64,000 nt of DNA from Mimachlamys varia (GCA_947623455.1 OX392541.1:11474719-11538718); one strand, 5' to 3'. Positions 48,053 through 59,223 are shown, numbered from the stretch's first letter. The notes: generated by a model not told the origin, from the letters alone. Program-made: numbers and translations.

Positions 48053-48295
48053 ATGGATTTTCCTTCTAATATTGATTCATTGTGTCGGAGACTTAAAAAT
48101 AAGGATTGTTTCAGATTATATGAGGGATATGGCTGTATAGTGAGAATATCGCAGAACAAAAAATGTTGTAGAAGAGAAGAGACACAAGTTAGTGCTATCG
48201 GATATATTGTTAAACGTCTCGCCTATGACAGATTGTACGAACAAATTGCCGCATCCACATGTGATCCAAGCAAAAAACTAATAATCGACGCATAA
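48053..48295 (+). CDS. hypothetical small protein, 80 residues
   Basis: An ATG-initiated frame with an in-frame TAA nine bases upstream and a TAA stop. The protein has six cysteines (C11, C19, C28, C39, C40, C70), many Lys and Arg, and no signal peptide or membrane segment. Codon choice looks more balanced than in the chance AT-rich frames of this window, and the stretch is not part of a repeat I recognise. The -3 base is C, so the start context is weak. No family was recognised, and it could be a chance open frame. Confidence 0.22.
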   Translation: MDFPSNIDSLCRRLKNKDCFRLYEGYGCIVRISQNKKCCRREETQVSAIGYIVKRLAYDRLYEQIAASTCDPSKKLIIDA

Positions 48296-48592
48296 TTACC
48301 TCTGCAAATAAGGCATTAAATATAGAATCATCGATGCCAGAAAATTCCCGGAAGCGCACAATACCGATTAATGACAAGAAACAGACAGATCTGTTATTCT
48401 GATAACTTCTGTCCTGTAAAACAGCATATGAACAGAATCAGTACAATCAATAGCCTGCATATTGAAAATCGTACGAATGTGTTTACAAATCAAAGGGCTT
48501 AAACAAAATACGGTACGAGCTACTAGTAAATTGACAAATTCTGATCTTCTACATTGGTTAAGAATATTTCAATTTCCACTTTTTAACACCTA

Positions 48593-48636
48593 GCATCACT
48601 GACGAGTCCTACAAGGACGAAACAGCTGTATGATGC
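48593..48636 (+). ncRNA. type I hammerhead ribozyme, perfect pairing
   Basis: GCATCA (48593-48598) pairs fully with TGATGC (48631-48636). Box CTGACGA (48599-48605), stem II GTCC/GGAC with loop TACAA, GAAA, loopless helix III CAG/CTG, cleavage expected after TA at 48630. The best copy in the window. Confidence 0.9.
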
Positions 48637-48950
48637 AGTTAAAGATTAATTTTATTTGTCATATCTTAGGGTAGAGTTTGTTTGAGAAATATTCAAAACT
48701 CAACTTCTTACACAGAAGGAATTAATTTGATGAGACAATGTTACACATGACTGGTAATTAGATATAGTATCAAATGGACAGACAGTGTTGGGGATGACAA
48801 GAGTAGATACAGGGCAATATAGAATGAGATAGTCAAAACGAGTCCGAGCCAGCCAGAATTAGATGGCTATGATTTAGCCAGCAATAGGAGTATGTCTGAG
48901 ATGCCAAGAGTGTCTGTGAAGTAGAAGCTATACGATTCGTTTGGCCTCTA

Positions 48951-48994
48951 GCACCACTGAAGAGTTCTAGGAGGACGAAACAGCTGTATGATGC
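48951..48994 (+). ncRNA. type I hammerhead ribozyme, one helix I mismatch
   Basis: GCACCA (48951-48956) against TGATGC (48989-48994) has a single A-C mismatch. Box CTGAAGA, stem II GTTC/GGAC with one G-U pair, GAAA and CAGCTG are intact, with cleavage expected after 48988. Confidence 0.85.
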
Positions 48995-49080
48995 AGTTTA
49001 CTTCATTTTTGCGGCATACTGTATCTATTACTAAATTTAAAAGGAGCAGCTAATGTGTGTATTACGTCATCTATAGAGAC

Positions 49081-52000
49081 AGATGGTTGATACAGCTTGG
49101 GTTGAGCATATATTTTTATACATATTTTCACATCATCTTTGTATTTCACAATAATACATGATTAACAACTTTTTTTTTCATATTATTAAATATTTATTGT
49201 TATTGCGAACTTTTGAATGGGTTCATCAAAAGGTCAATCGAAATATAAAGTTTAAAAACAAAACAAAACGAGTTCTTATATTTCAAACGATAATATCTTA
49301 AACTTAAATAGAGTTTAGCGTCTACATCGACCTAAGTTATGAGTTAGTGTTCAGACATTTTTAACGGAATCCAGAGAAACCTATAAAGATAGATTGTCAA
49401 TGAACCCTTACAAAATGTCCACCAATACCTTCGTGATTGACATGTTCGCCTGTTGTGGCTATCGATCGCCCTGTGGTGGACAATTTTCACGGTATTTGTT
49501 TTCAAAGGATGTCTACCTTCATCAAAGACTATAATTACCACGGTCAGCAATCTACTCGGGACATGTGATTGGGACCCGTCACGCAGTCCTGTTTAGAATC
49601 GCGTTTTACACATGTAATGAAGCTACGGTCCTAGTGATTTTTCTTTTCTTCCCCGTTGCTTTTTTAATCTTAATTTGACATGAACGCAATCAAACCAAGC
49701 ATTCAGAGTACTATAAGCGTACATACTTTACCGGTAATATTGTTTTAGCAATTTTCACGCTATAAACATTCCGCTAATCGTAATAAATAAGAGAATACCG
49801 AAGCGTCAACATAATCATAATCCAAACTCAAAATCGATTAAACCAGGGGCAAAGTTTGAACAAAGGAAAGATTTGCATGGAGACCCTTGCAAAAGTACAA
49901 GAGAATAAGACCTGAAGTTATTGTTGCGTTAGTAAAAGATATGTTATACTGCTTTCTGCAGCAATTGTTGTCGGTGCGCCAGTTCATCTTTGCACTTCTC
50001 TATTTAATTTAGTTATGCGCTCAAATTTTAGTCCACGAAAAATGTAATTTGTACAGTAACTGATACATGTATATTGCACAAAAGTATTGTTTGTCTGAGG
50101 TTATGGTTAATATACAATGCCATGGCAAAACCTAAATAGATAATTATATTATGTTATTTCTATCATTTCAACAGTAGAATCCCCTTATCTCTAACACTGA
50201 TAAGACGAATTCCCCTTGTATTTCAAAGTATTTTGGTGTCCCGGCCTTTTTTCACATTTAACATTAAAGTTCTCTTGACTCGAACACTCGAATGTTAAAG
50301 ATATTTGTCACTGCAAACATGTATCGATTTATAACTTAAAAAAATAAACTTATCTACTAATTTACGACATATGAATGTTTTAAAAAAACATTGTAATTTG
50401 GGTATTATTAGAAGTAGTGGAGGTATATGGTTTTTTTTTTCGGAATCTTTTACAATGTAATGTATATGAAATTCTCGATCTGGTCGTTATGTTTCTGCAA
50501 AAGCGATAATGAAAAGGGAGATAATTTGACAGCAGTGGTGATCAATCTGCTTAGTGTTAAGGAACAGACCTGATGTTTTGTTCAGCAGGGGGTAATACAG
50601 GAATGGCTATGGGAATCGACCAGGTCTAGTGTGATGTATTCTGATCGTATTAAACCAATAGGATACTCATTTACGACACACAAACACATAGTTCAATTTG
50701 GTATCGGTGATTTTTCAAAGGATTAAAGATTTTTTTCTTATTATTGTGTCATGAGAATGGAACGAAAACCTGATTAAAATGATATTTCAGAGTAAATGGG
50801 ATGTGTCGTCTGCTCTTGGTTTCATCTCAAATTTGGCTGGAACTTTCCTCGAGGGACGGTTGAAATTGCCAAAGCATTCATTTGCACCATATAAAAAATC
50901 TGTTTCTAACACTGTTACGTTACCACATACCATTTCAATCGTGGAAAAACTCATTAATCTGTGCGGGTGTTTAGCCTACTCATAGATATCATTCAATGAA
51001 TTAAAAAAAAAAAACAACAAACGATCTTGGGTCTGTCCATCCAACAATTAACCATTGAACGTCAGTCAGATTCTATTTATTGTCAATATGAATGCCATCC
51101 TGTTAAAAGATAAAAGAATGATGTTCGATTATTATTTATCTGTCTTTCAGTTTGCATTTATATTGACAATAAATACACTATGACAGACGAGCAATGGTTA
51201 TATTTACATTTAAGATATGATGTAATACATAATAATGTCACCCCCCCCCATTTTATCAATGTTTTCAATCGTGTTTTCAACATACAGGGCCCAGTTGTTC
51301 ATAGGTGATTAGATATTTAACGTCGTTTTTCAAGCTTTAATAAATATCTTAATATACATGGTGAAATCTTACAATATTGCATGTACATTGACACTTTTCA
51401 TTCTTTGTTATCCGCAAACTTAGATCAGCTTGTTTAAATATAGATAATAAAACTAAACATGTATTACAAATATTAGGATTATTTACATAACTTAATGAAA
51501 ATCTATATCATTTACAATAGTTAATAAAATAGACAGACATAACTTAAATAGTCCCGTTACAATATCATGTAGTTTGTTTACAAACACAAAACATGTATTG
51601 CATAATTAATAATTAAAATACTAATTTAATAATCAGTCAAAAAATACAATATGATTAGTATTATTCATAATGTCCAGTGGTTTAAAAAAAAGATGAAATC
51701 ATTGCAATATTATATGTAGACAAATCATAATTTAATATAGAAAATTCAAATGCAGTATGCTAAATATTGAGAAATTGATATTTCGATATTGACGCTAACT
51801 CGAAATACGGTCAAACCACATTATCTCAAAGTCGACGAGACGGTAGAAAACTTAGAGCATTCGATTTAGGTAAAATTGGTATATTTGGTATTAAGTTTGA
51901 CCAGGTCCAAAGACAATATACTTCAAATTAAATGGGATATTTCAGTTGAACTTTTTCGAAATAACGAAGTTCGACTGTATCATAGACTGACAATAGACAA

Positions 52001-52139
52001 ACAATTTGTAGCGTCATAAGAAAGATGTGTATGGCATGATTTCGTAAAGTACAGATTAACTAGTTTTATGTATGACAAAGCACAATGAAATGACGGAGTA
52101 ATATTTGTAACAAATGTGACATGCCACTTAATCATTTCT
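49081..52139. other. no gene; repeat fragments
   Basis: Family A lies at 49783-49915 (-). 51790-51983 is a TCGAAG-family element ending GAAGTTCGACTGTA. 50170-50310 has diverged motifs of the same kind. A 68-residue frame at 50779-50985 has no recognisable features. Confidence 0.5.
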
Positions 52140-52295
52140 TTACCTCTGTGATACATATGGAATTGTTATTGTGTCACATAACGGTTTTGCGCTCGATTTG
52201 CAGAAAATATTTTGGACTGATATCCTAATTAGTATTGGGATTGGTAATATCAGAAATATCACTTTGTTTCTTATACATTGTGCTTGTAAGTATTG

Positions 52296-52851
52296 TTCTC
52301 TCATATCTCGCCATGTTGGATAGAGATTGCCCATGTAAGAAAGCTATGTAAGAAAAATCTATCTTACATAGCATTTCACGCGACGTGACGTCACAATGGC
52401 TCAACAATGACGTGACGTCACGAATACGGTAAACTCTGATGCCGGAAAGAGAAAACGACGGCATGATAAAATTAAAACCTTTCACAAAATTTTTACCATT
52501 AACACCAGGAAGGGGAGATTAATTTTTCTGCGCAAACGTTGTTTGCAAATATAGGGTATGCTTAGACTCGCGGTCTAATTCGTTTTCGTCAAAAAAGCTC
52601 AAGGAAAAAGTTGAAATTTCCAAATGGTAGCATGTTTAAACATATTTTCATGGTTTTTGAGCTTATTCGGGTAGTTGATATGAGAGAAAAAGACTCTTTC
52701 ATTATGTGTGTATGTAGGATAGGGATATTTCACCCTCGGGATCACAAAATGTGGTAAAACCCTCGGCAAGCCTCTGGTTTCACCACATTTGTGACCCCTT
52801 GGGTGGAATATCCCTATCCTACATACACGCATATGAAAGAGTCTTATATTA
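52296..52851. repeat. 557-bp dispersed repeat, copy 2
   Basis: Same orientation as 42618, about 9.7 kb away. Differences are scattered substitutions and single-base gaps. Hairpin arms and the minus-strand 65-residue frame are retained. Confidence 0.85.
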
Positions 52852-53400
52852 TTGGTCGTGTCCGAAATAGCGCTAACCTAATTGGTAACATAACGGTATA
52901 GGAAATAGTATTGATATTACAATACAAGTCTCTCCTAAAAAAATCCTGTTCTTCGTAAATCATACATCTAAAGTGTCTCTATATTAATCTGGCATCAATC
53001 ACTGCCAACTATCCCAGCGCAATGAAACTGGCCAATATGGCGCTAAATCAGCCACACAATTAGATTATGCGAGCTGCAATAATTGGCTATATGGACTGTA
53101 GAATTGATCCGTACACTTCCTTAACGCGCGCTGCCGTCCTCTTATTACAATGCATGGTAGCAAGGGTGAGCTTTCCAAAGCATTGTTAGCAACATCTTAA
53201 ACAGTTTCATCAAAGATAATGATTAAGTTTGTAAAATGTTATACAAAGGATATCTTTTTTCGACGATATTTATATGCATGTATTATCGCGAGTAATGTTG
53301 CTTTGTCGGACCAAGACGTGCATCTCGCACTAGTATTTTGAAGAAAATACTGACGTGTGTTGTGAATAAGTAAACTAGCGAAACGAGCTTGGACACTGTG

Positions 53401-53970
53401 TTAACAACCAGACCCTTTGCTGTTACCGTGTAAACAATCGGACTTTCTGTTGATACCGTGTAAACAGCCAGACCTTCTGTTGTTACCATGTTAATAACCA
53501 GACCCTCTGTTGTTACTGTGTAAACAACCAGACCCTCTGTTGTTTCTGTGTAAACAACCAGACCTTCTGTTGTTGCCGTGTAAACAACCAGACCTTCTGT
53601 TGTTACCGTGTAAACAACAAGACTTTATGTTGTTACTGTGTAAACAACAAGACTTTCTGTTGTTACCGTGTTAACAATCAGACCATCTGTTGTTACCGTG
53701 TAAATAAGACCCTCTGTTGTTACCGTGTAAACAATCATACCTTCTGTTGTTACCGTGTAAACAACCAGACTGTATGTTGTTACTGTGTAAACAACCAGAC
53801 CTTCTGTTGTTACCTTGAAAACAATCAGACCTTCTGTTGTTACCGTGTAAACAATCAGACCTTCTGTTGTTACCGTGTAAACAAGACCTTCTGTTGTTAC
53901 CGTGTAAACAAGACCTTCTGTTGTTACCGTGTAAACAACCAGACTTTCTGTCGTTGTCGTGTAAACTACA
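53401..53970 (+). repeat. 30-bp minisatellite, about 19 units
   Basis: The unit is TAAACAACCAGACCTTCTGT followed by TGTTACCGTG. Some units are 24 bp (lacking CAACCA-type bases), so the length stays a multiple of three. That keeps a 104-residue antisense frame open (CLHGNNRRSD repeats), which I regard as an artefact. Confidence 0.9.
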
Positions 53971-54904
53971 AAACATTTTGTTCAAATTACGAGAAGAATT
54001 TCAATCCTAGCAAAAGTGAGACGTTACGATGTAAAGGTTTGTGCAAAGAAAACAAGACAAGACACAAGTCAAAACAAGCATTAAAGTTTTAAGGTTGTAA
54101 AGAACAGGAATAAGCGTGTTAGCTTTCTTGTTGTTGAACACTGGGACAGGGATTGGATTACAGGAAGATAACATTCAAGAAAGGGAAAGTTTACGATCAG
54201 AAATGAAAACGAAATTGTCACGTTTATCTTAAAGTTTCTGGCTAATGCAGAATGAGCCAAGAATTTGTATTAAAGCTCTCATAACGAAATCTCAATGACG
54301 TCTTTTATGAGGTCTGGTAGTGAACAGGGTGGAAAAATCAAAATATTGCTTATATGTGGAAGCTTTAAAGACGTTTTTTTTATCTGTTTTTAAGATCCAC
54401 ATCCCTTTTATTCCACTTCTTGAATATAACGTGTCACAATAAGATTTAACCCTAATTTAATGGTTCTTAGATTGGTAATGAGAAGTTCTGATTAAGGTTT
54501 GGTCAAGCAATTTAGCAGAGCCAACAATAAAAGGTTGCTTATAAGGATCATTATGGAGTTTCGGTATCCAATATAGATTAGGTACGTCAGGAACTTTCTC
54601 ATTAACCGATATCTGTAATCAGATATTTGGCATTTGTTCAAGTCAAGAATTTTCATCTTTTTATCATTACCATGATACATACAAAATAGTGTTAATTGGT
54701 TAGTTTTCACGATAAACTTCACCTGCAACATTGCAATGACGATGTATATGAAATTTAGCCTACTTACACTTGACCGATTTTTTTCTTGAACTGTGATGAA
54801 GTAGATTAGTAAGCAGAAAAAATAACTGAATATATTTCAGTCGTTCTAATAATCTTTGTATGAATATTTGCAACATTCAACTTCACTCTCCCGGATCTAA
54901 AAAA

Positions 54905-55080
54905 TGACGTAATACACACATATGCTGCAGCTTAAATGTAGTGATAGATACGGTATGCAGAAAAAAATTAAACTGCATCATACAGTTGCTTTGATATTCT
55001 ATGACTTGTCAGTCATGCGAGGGAATCGAAATTTTATAGACTAATGTAGAAGCAGCAGGGTAAGAAAGTAAGGGTCATGT
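54905..55080 (-). repeat. hammerhead-ribozyme repeat, minus strand, inactive
   Basis: The reverse complement gives the family flanks (GCTTCTACATTAGTCTATAA, GTATGATGCAGTTTAATTTT) and a core reading CTGACAA with the GGACGAAA segment lost. The only minus-strand copy seen. Confidence 0.75.
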
Positions 55081-55084
55081 CAAT

Positions 55085-56140
55085 AGAACATAGATTGTTA
55101 TTTAAAAATGTCGTTAAGCACTATTCCGGGCAGGCAAATTGAACAGAAGTAACTTAAAGTGAATATAAGATATAACCATAGACCTAGTTTTTGAGATGTA
55201 ATTCATTTGCCAATGTGTTTGCTATTTTTTTTACAAAACATGCAAAAAAACATGTGGCGTTGGGGGTTACTCATGTAAATCATAAACCATATATATTGCA
55301 CTAAACGACAATGTCTATATCACCCGATAGGGACATTTGTTTGACTGAATATTTGCTCTATCAAGGTATACACATTGATTCTGATTTTAATAGCAAATTA
55401 TATAACGATTATAAAACGTTTGACTTTTAATCATTATAAAAAGTCTTTTTTGATACCATTAAAACATGTAAACACAGTGAATAGACTGTTCCTTTTTGAT
55501 ACCATTAAGACATACGATCACAGTGAGAAGATTGTTTCAAGGCAAACGTCAAAACTGTGAAGGTGGAGGCGTATCCAGCATTTTTAATGTTGGAAAGGAA
55601 AAGCAGACATTCAAGAGAAACTTGGAGATAATATTAAGAAATGATAAAAAGCCATTTGACAAAATCAGTTTGAATCATCCGATAATACCTTGCAACATTA
55701 TTAGACAACATTCTACTCAATATGATCTTACATTAAAGTAAAAAAAAAAGATTAAGAAAAACTATTAAAGTTTACTTTAATATACAAAAGACAACAATAT
55801 TTCAAAAAGACCTCGCCAGTAATTTAAGGAAGGTAAGTAGTCACTTATTAGGCGCTGACATCAATGGAGAAAGACAACTGTCACCGACAAGATAACATTT
55901 CTGTAAGAAAGAAACCTGATTCATAAGATCTTATTACTTTCATGAAATTATGACAAAGATACATTAAATGCCATAGTCGCCCACAGGATCTGAAGTTAAC
56001 CGTGGATACAGAGGATACAAAGAACAGCCACTGATGTTCAAAGTCATGCGCAAACACTCAACGGTTTCTGATTTGCATAATTATCACTTCAAACTATTGG
56101 CAGCAAATAGGAGTTGCTTTTGGATTTAAGGATTGTCTAT
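55085..56140. other. upstream region of the neuropeptide gene; no separate gene seen
   Basis: Short open frames at 55375-55741 are AT-rich and include a local repeat (TTTTTGATACCATTAA at about 55447 and 55494). No regulatory motif stands out before the CRE. Confidence 0.5.
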
Positions 56141-56203
56141 TGACGTCATTACAATGGTATATAAGTAATGAACTTTCTTATCATTTTCATATATTTCAGA
56201 CAG
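56141..56203 (+). promoter_or_regulatory. CRE + TATA promoter candidate and short 5' UTR of the neuropeptide gene
   Basis: TGACGTCA, the full cAMP-response-element palindrome, lies at 56141-56148. TATATAAG follows at 56158-56165, and a pyrimidine-pyrimidine-A initiator-like TTCATAT has its A at 56189, 31 bases after the first T of the TATA box. Transcription from there would leave a leader of about 15 nt before the first ATG. With that start, which I chose, the CRE sits at -48 to -41. A competing reading is that CATATATTTCAG (ending 56199) is a splice acceptor, so that this exon is internal and the TATA is incidental or an alternative promoter. Confidence 0.6.
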
Positions 56204-58177
56204 ATGACAGCATCAACGATCAAATCGAATATGGACACTCTACTCCAGTCATTTGGCAAATGCACACTTGTGATTCTCTATGTAACAGGCGGATGGTGGT
56301 GAGTACAAGCTTGTATTAGTTATTTCTATGTCAACATTGACATTTCAAAATATATTCTGTCTTACATATCTTCATGTGCTTACTCTACCGATACACCTGG
56401 TCTATTTTATTTCACATATCTCAGTGTAAATTTTTTTTTTGATCATATTTTGCCGCTCGATTTTTCAGTTCGAATTATGATTTTGTTGACGATTCAGTAT
56501 TCTTTGATTGTTTTCCTGTCTAGTTGCTGTATATATGCAGCTACACATCAGGCATTTTTATAACTTAGGTTAATTTGTTCACTTTTCTTCAGAAAACATT
56601 ATATGATTTTTTGGCAGTTCGTACTAGTCGGGTTATGCTGGCAGGATATAAGATTTAATTATGTAGACTAGTAAACTATGTAAATAAAAAATATAGATAA
56701 ACAGCATTTGTCTCTTTCTCAATCATCTTAATTAATATACGATATGATCATAGATATATACAGATGATATGACGAATATACTCTGCCAGGAAGCGGTTTT
56801 CTACATGAAATTACAAACTCTTGCGGAACTTCTGGTCTTATTATCTTGTAAATTGATCACTTGTTCACATTTTCTCCGTTGTTTAGTCGGTCTTGATATA
56901 TGGCGTTTTTTTGTTGACATTTAAGCATTTTATATTGATACTCCCACTGCCGCACTTAATCATTGTATATTAATAATAGCACTGTCTTTAACAGTAGGAC
57001 GAGCACACATTGTATTTAATACCGGCACTTAAATTCCAGCGCATTTTATGTTAATGATTTGTGTAATAAAAAATTGACACTTTGAACATGGTTTTCATTA
57101 AGATATTTTATTTTGACTGAAAAGAAACTTTTGCGATAGCATCAATAATAATATATGATATTTTCATTATTAATGCAAATAATCCAAAAGTGTTCTTGAT
57201 TTCAAAGTCGATGGTAAGAGACAGCATTGATTGTTTGTTCTTTCCAACACTTTACACAAATACGCATGATATCCTTACTCAGTGTCTTCATTGTGTTTTG
57301 CAGTGGTACACAAGATGGGTCCAATGATGTTGGTAGCCTCACACAAGAGGACAAAAGAAGTTTAGACAGCATCGCAAACAGCCTTGACCTAGATGAGAAA
57401 CGCATGATGGATCCTCTTGCAAATGGACTTGTCGGAAAACGGTACATGGATTCATTAGCAAGTGGTCTTATTGGCAAACGTTTTGACGAAGACTCAGAAA
57501 GTGGCTATGCAGGGAAACGCTACATCGACGGTATCGCAAACGGGCTGATCGGGAAACGATACATGGGCAGTATAGCCAACGGTTTAATTGGGAAACGATA
57601 CATGGGCAGTATTGCAAACGGTTTAATCGGGAAACGATACATGGGCAGTATTGCAAACGGTTTAATCGGAAAAAGATACATTGGAGACATAGCTAACGGT
57701 TTAATCGGAAAACGATATATCGGGGACATAGCTAACGGTTTAATCGGAAAACGATATATCGGAGGCATAGCAAACGGTTTAATCGGAAAACGATACATGG
57801 GAAGTATCGCAAACGGTTTGATTGGGAAACGATACATGAGCAGCATTGCAAATGGCCTGATCGGTAAACGGTATGTAGACAATATCGCAAGTGATTTGAT
57901 CGGAAAACGTGAGGACAATGGAGACATTCACGAAGGGAAAAGGTACATCGACTCACTCGCGGATGGAATCATTGGCAAAAGGTCAAATGATGAAGAGGGT
58001 TATGACAATGAAGGCTCCGTTGCCCAAAAACGTTACATAGACAATCTGGCAAGTGGCCTTATTGGAAAACGGGGATCTAGTTCCTTCAGACAACACGACC
58101 TTAATGCTTTGCTAGCGAAACGGCCGTTCGGACAACTCGCCAACGGTCTCATTGGAAAGAGGAGTGACGAAGATTGA
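56204..58177 (+). CDS. LASGLVamide/LASGLIamide-type neuropeptide precursor, two coding exons (56204-56298 joined to 57304-58177)
   Basis: Secreted prohormone, cut at KR and amidated from the Gly of GKR. Exon 1 ends at donor GTGAGT (56299) in phase 2. Acceptor TTTGCAG ends at 57303, and joining restores a Cys codon and the frame, giving 322 residues from M1 or 313 from M10. M10 (56231) is preferred: A at -3, G at +4, and a better signal peptide (hydrophobic CTLVILYV at 20-27). Residues 66-318 hold 15 family peptides: YMGSIANGLI x4, YIGDIANGLI x2, YIGGIANGLI, YMSSIANGLI, YIDGIANGLI, YMDSLASGLI, YIDNLASGLI, YIDSLADGII, YVDNIASDLI, MMDPLANGLV and PFGQLANGLI, all followed by GKR. Acidic spacers lie between them (FDEDSESGYA, EDNGDIHE, SNDEEGYDNEGSVAQ). 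The -LANGL(I/V)-amide ending matches the LASGLVamide peptides described from Lottia and oyster. The physiological role is unknown to me. Gene identity is very likely; the splice model is strong but untested. Confidence 0.93.
56299..57303 (+). other. intron of the neuropeptide gene
   Basis: The intron is 1005 bp, with GTGAGT at the 5' end and a pyrimidine-rich stretch ending TTTGCAG at the 3' end. It is phase 2 and separates the signal-peptide exon from the peptide-array exon. It carries two degraded fragments of interspersed family A, at about 56365-56515 and 56815-56900, both in the + orientation. Confidence 0.85.
57521..57880 (+). repeat. 39-bp in-frame tandem repeats encoding the central peptides
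   Basis: Units of 13 codons encode Y(M/I)xxIANGLIGKR. The central units (about 57580-57820) are nearly identical at the DNA level, down to shared synonymous codons (GGTTTAATCGG, AAACGATA), whereas units at both edges have diverged. This points to recent unequal exchange or slippage within the coding exon, and copy number may vary between individuals. The repeat also keeps the opposite strand free of stops, which produces long spurious antisense frames. Confidence 0.85.
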
Positions 58178-58262
58178 GGAACATTGGGCTAACAGTGATG
58201 CGTACATGTACGAACATTGCTTAAAAACAGTTGATCGGTATTGAAGCGTCCGGTGATATCAA

Positions 58263-58487
58263 ATTAAATTATTGACAATTTGAAATTCATTTGTAAATTT
58301 GAACTTTATATTTTGCCTCATTAATGATTGTTGATTATAAAAACAGAAAATATTCGTAGTTTAAAGGGACCGGTTTCGGAAAGTCAAATGCTGATTCTGA
58401 TTTCTTTTTTTTCTGATTTAACTAAAATATCTTGTATAAACAGGATACAGAAAAGAGTTTTAAGTTTGCAATGGAACACACAATAAA
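58263..58487 (+). terminator. candidate polyadenylation signals of the neuropeptide gene
   Basis: ATTAAA lies at 58263-58268, 86 bases after the stop codon, and AATAAA at 58482-58487. Either could end the transcript. No other canonical hexamer is evident between the stop and 58490. Sequence alone cannot choose between them. Confidence 0.45.
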
Positions 58488-58489
58488 AA

Positions 58490-59223
58490 TGTCGGGAATT
58501 AAAGTTTTAATATAAAAAAAAATGTTACATAACAGCCGGTATGCTAGTAGTTGAATATGATAATAACGGTATTACGAGCATTCAAGTTAATCTGAAGAAT
58601 GCAAAATGTTTTGAAATAATGCCTGCAGGATAGATTCGAACAGGTTGATCATTATGTAATCATTTGCCGGCTGAAAACTAGCAACCATGTTATTTCTACA
58701 TTAAATCGAACTTTATTTTCCAGATTCCTTTTTCCATAGACTTTATCTCAATATAATAAATTTTTTAAAAGAAATACTTTCTCCTTGTATGGAAATAACA
58801 CATTTTGAACATTTTAGAATTTGCCGTTTTTTTAATTGATCAGAAACACTGCCATGGTATAATGACGCATGCTATCAACAAAGTTACGCTACCAAGGCAT
58901 CGAAACTGGACCTCCGGAAATAACAAATGTACATAACATTGATTTTATAAATGTGGTTATTTTCAAATGTACAATTACATTAAAATCCAGCTTTGATCTT
59001 TATTGGCCATTATGTAAATGTATATGTGATTAAGTTTATGTTTTCGTTTCATTTTATTATTTTATGTGTCTTATTTCCATTTTAATTCACATTGTATGGG
59101 CAAGCTCTACTCTAAAGTGAGCAGCAACGGCATACCCAGCAGAATCCTTTTGTGTTAAAGTATTTCATTACTTGTTTTGCGCATTGTTCCCGTTAGCCAA
59201 AGCATCGCACTAATTCAGTTACT
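58490..59223. other. downstream of the neuropeptide gene; no gene seen
   Basis: AT-rich, with no frame, RNA gene or repeat that I could define. Confidence 0.5.

Larger units (their letters stand above)
48540..49080 (+). repeat. ribozyme repeat with two hammerheads 358 bp apart
   Basis: The family's 5' flank (CTTCTACATTGGTTAAGAAT) precedes the first ribozyme and the family's 3' flank (GCGGCATACTGTATCTATTA to ATTACGTCATC) follows the second. A 300-bp internal segment, not seen in the single-ribozyme copies, lies between. This resembles a complete retrozyme or Penelope-like terminal-repeat arrangement, the other copies being solo forms. Confidence 0.7.

Noticed and set aside
53671..53985. 104-residue minus-strand frame with CLHGNNRRSD repeats
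   Set aside because: Produced by the 30-bp minisatellite, whose unit is a multiple of three. No signal peptide, and the frame is bounded by the array.
57227..57303. Start of the neuropeptide protein at 57227 or 57266 (MISLLSVFIVF...)
   Set aside because: The stretch is the pyrimidine-rich intron end. A phase-matched exon with a better signal peptide and start context lies at 56204-56298.
57202..57956. Long minus-strand open frames opposite the neuropeptide exon
   Set aside because: They arise because a 39-bp repeat without stops in one frame lacks stops antisense too; content is merely the reverse of the GKR-rich coding strand.
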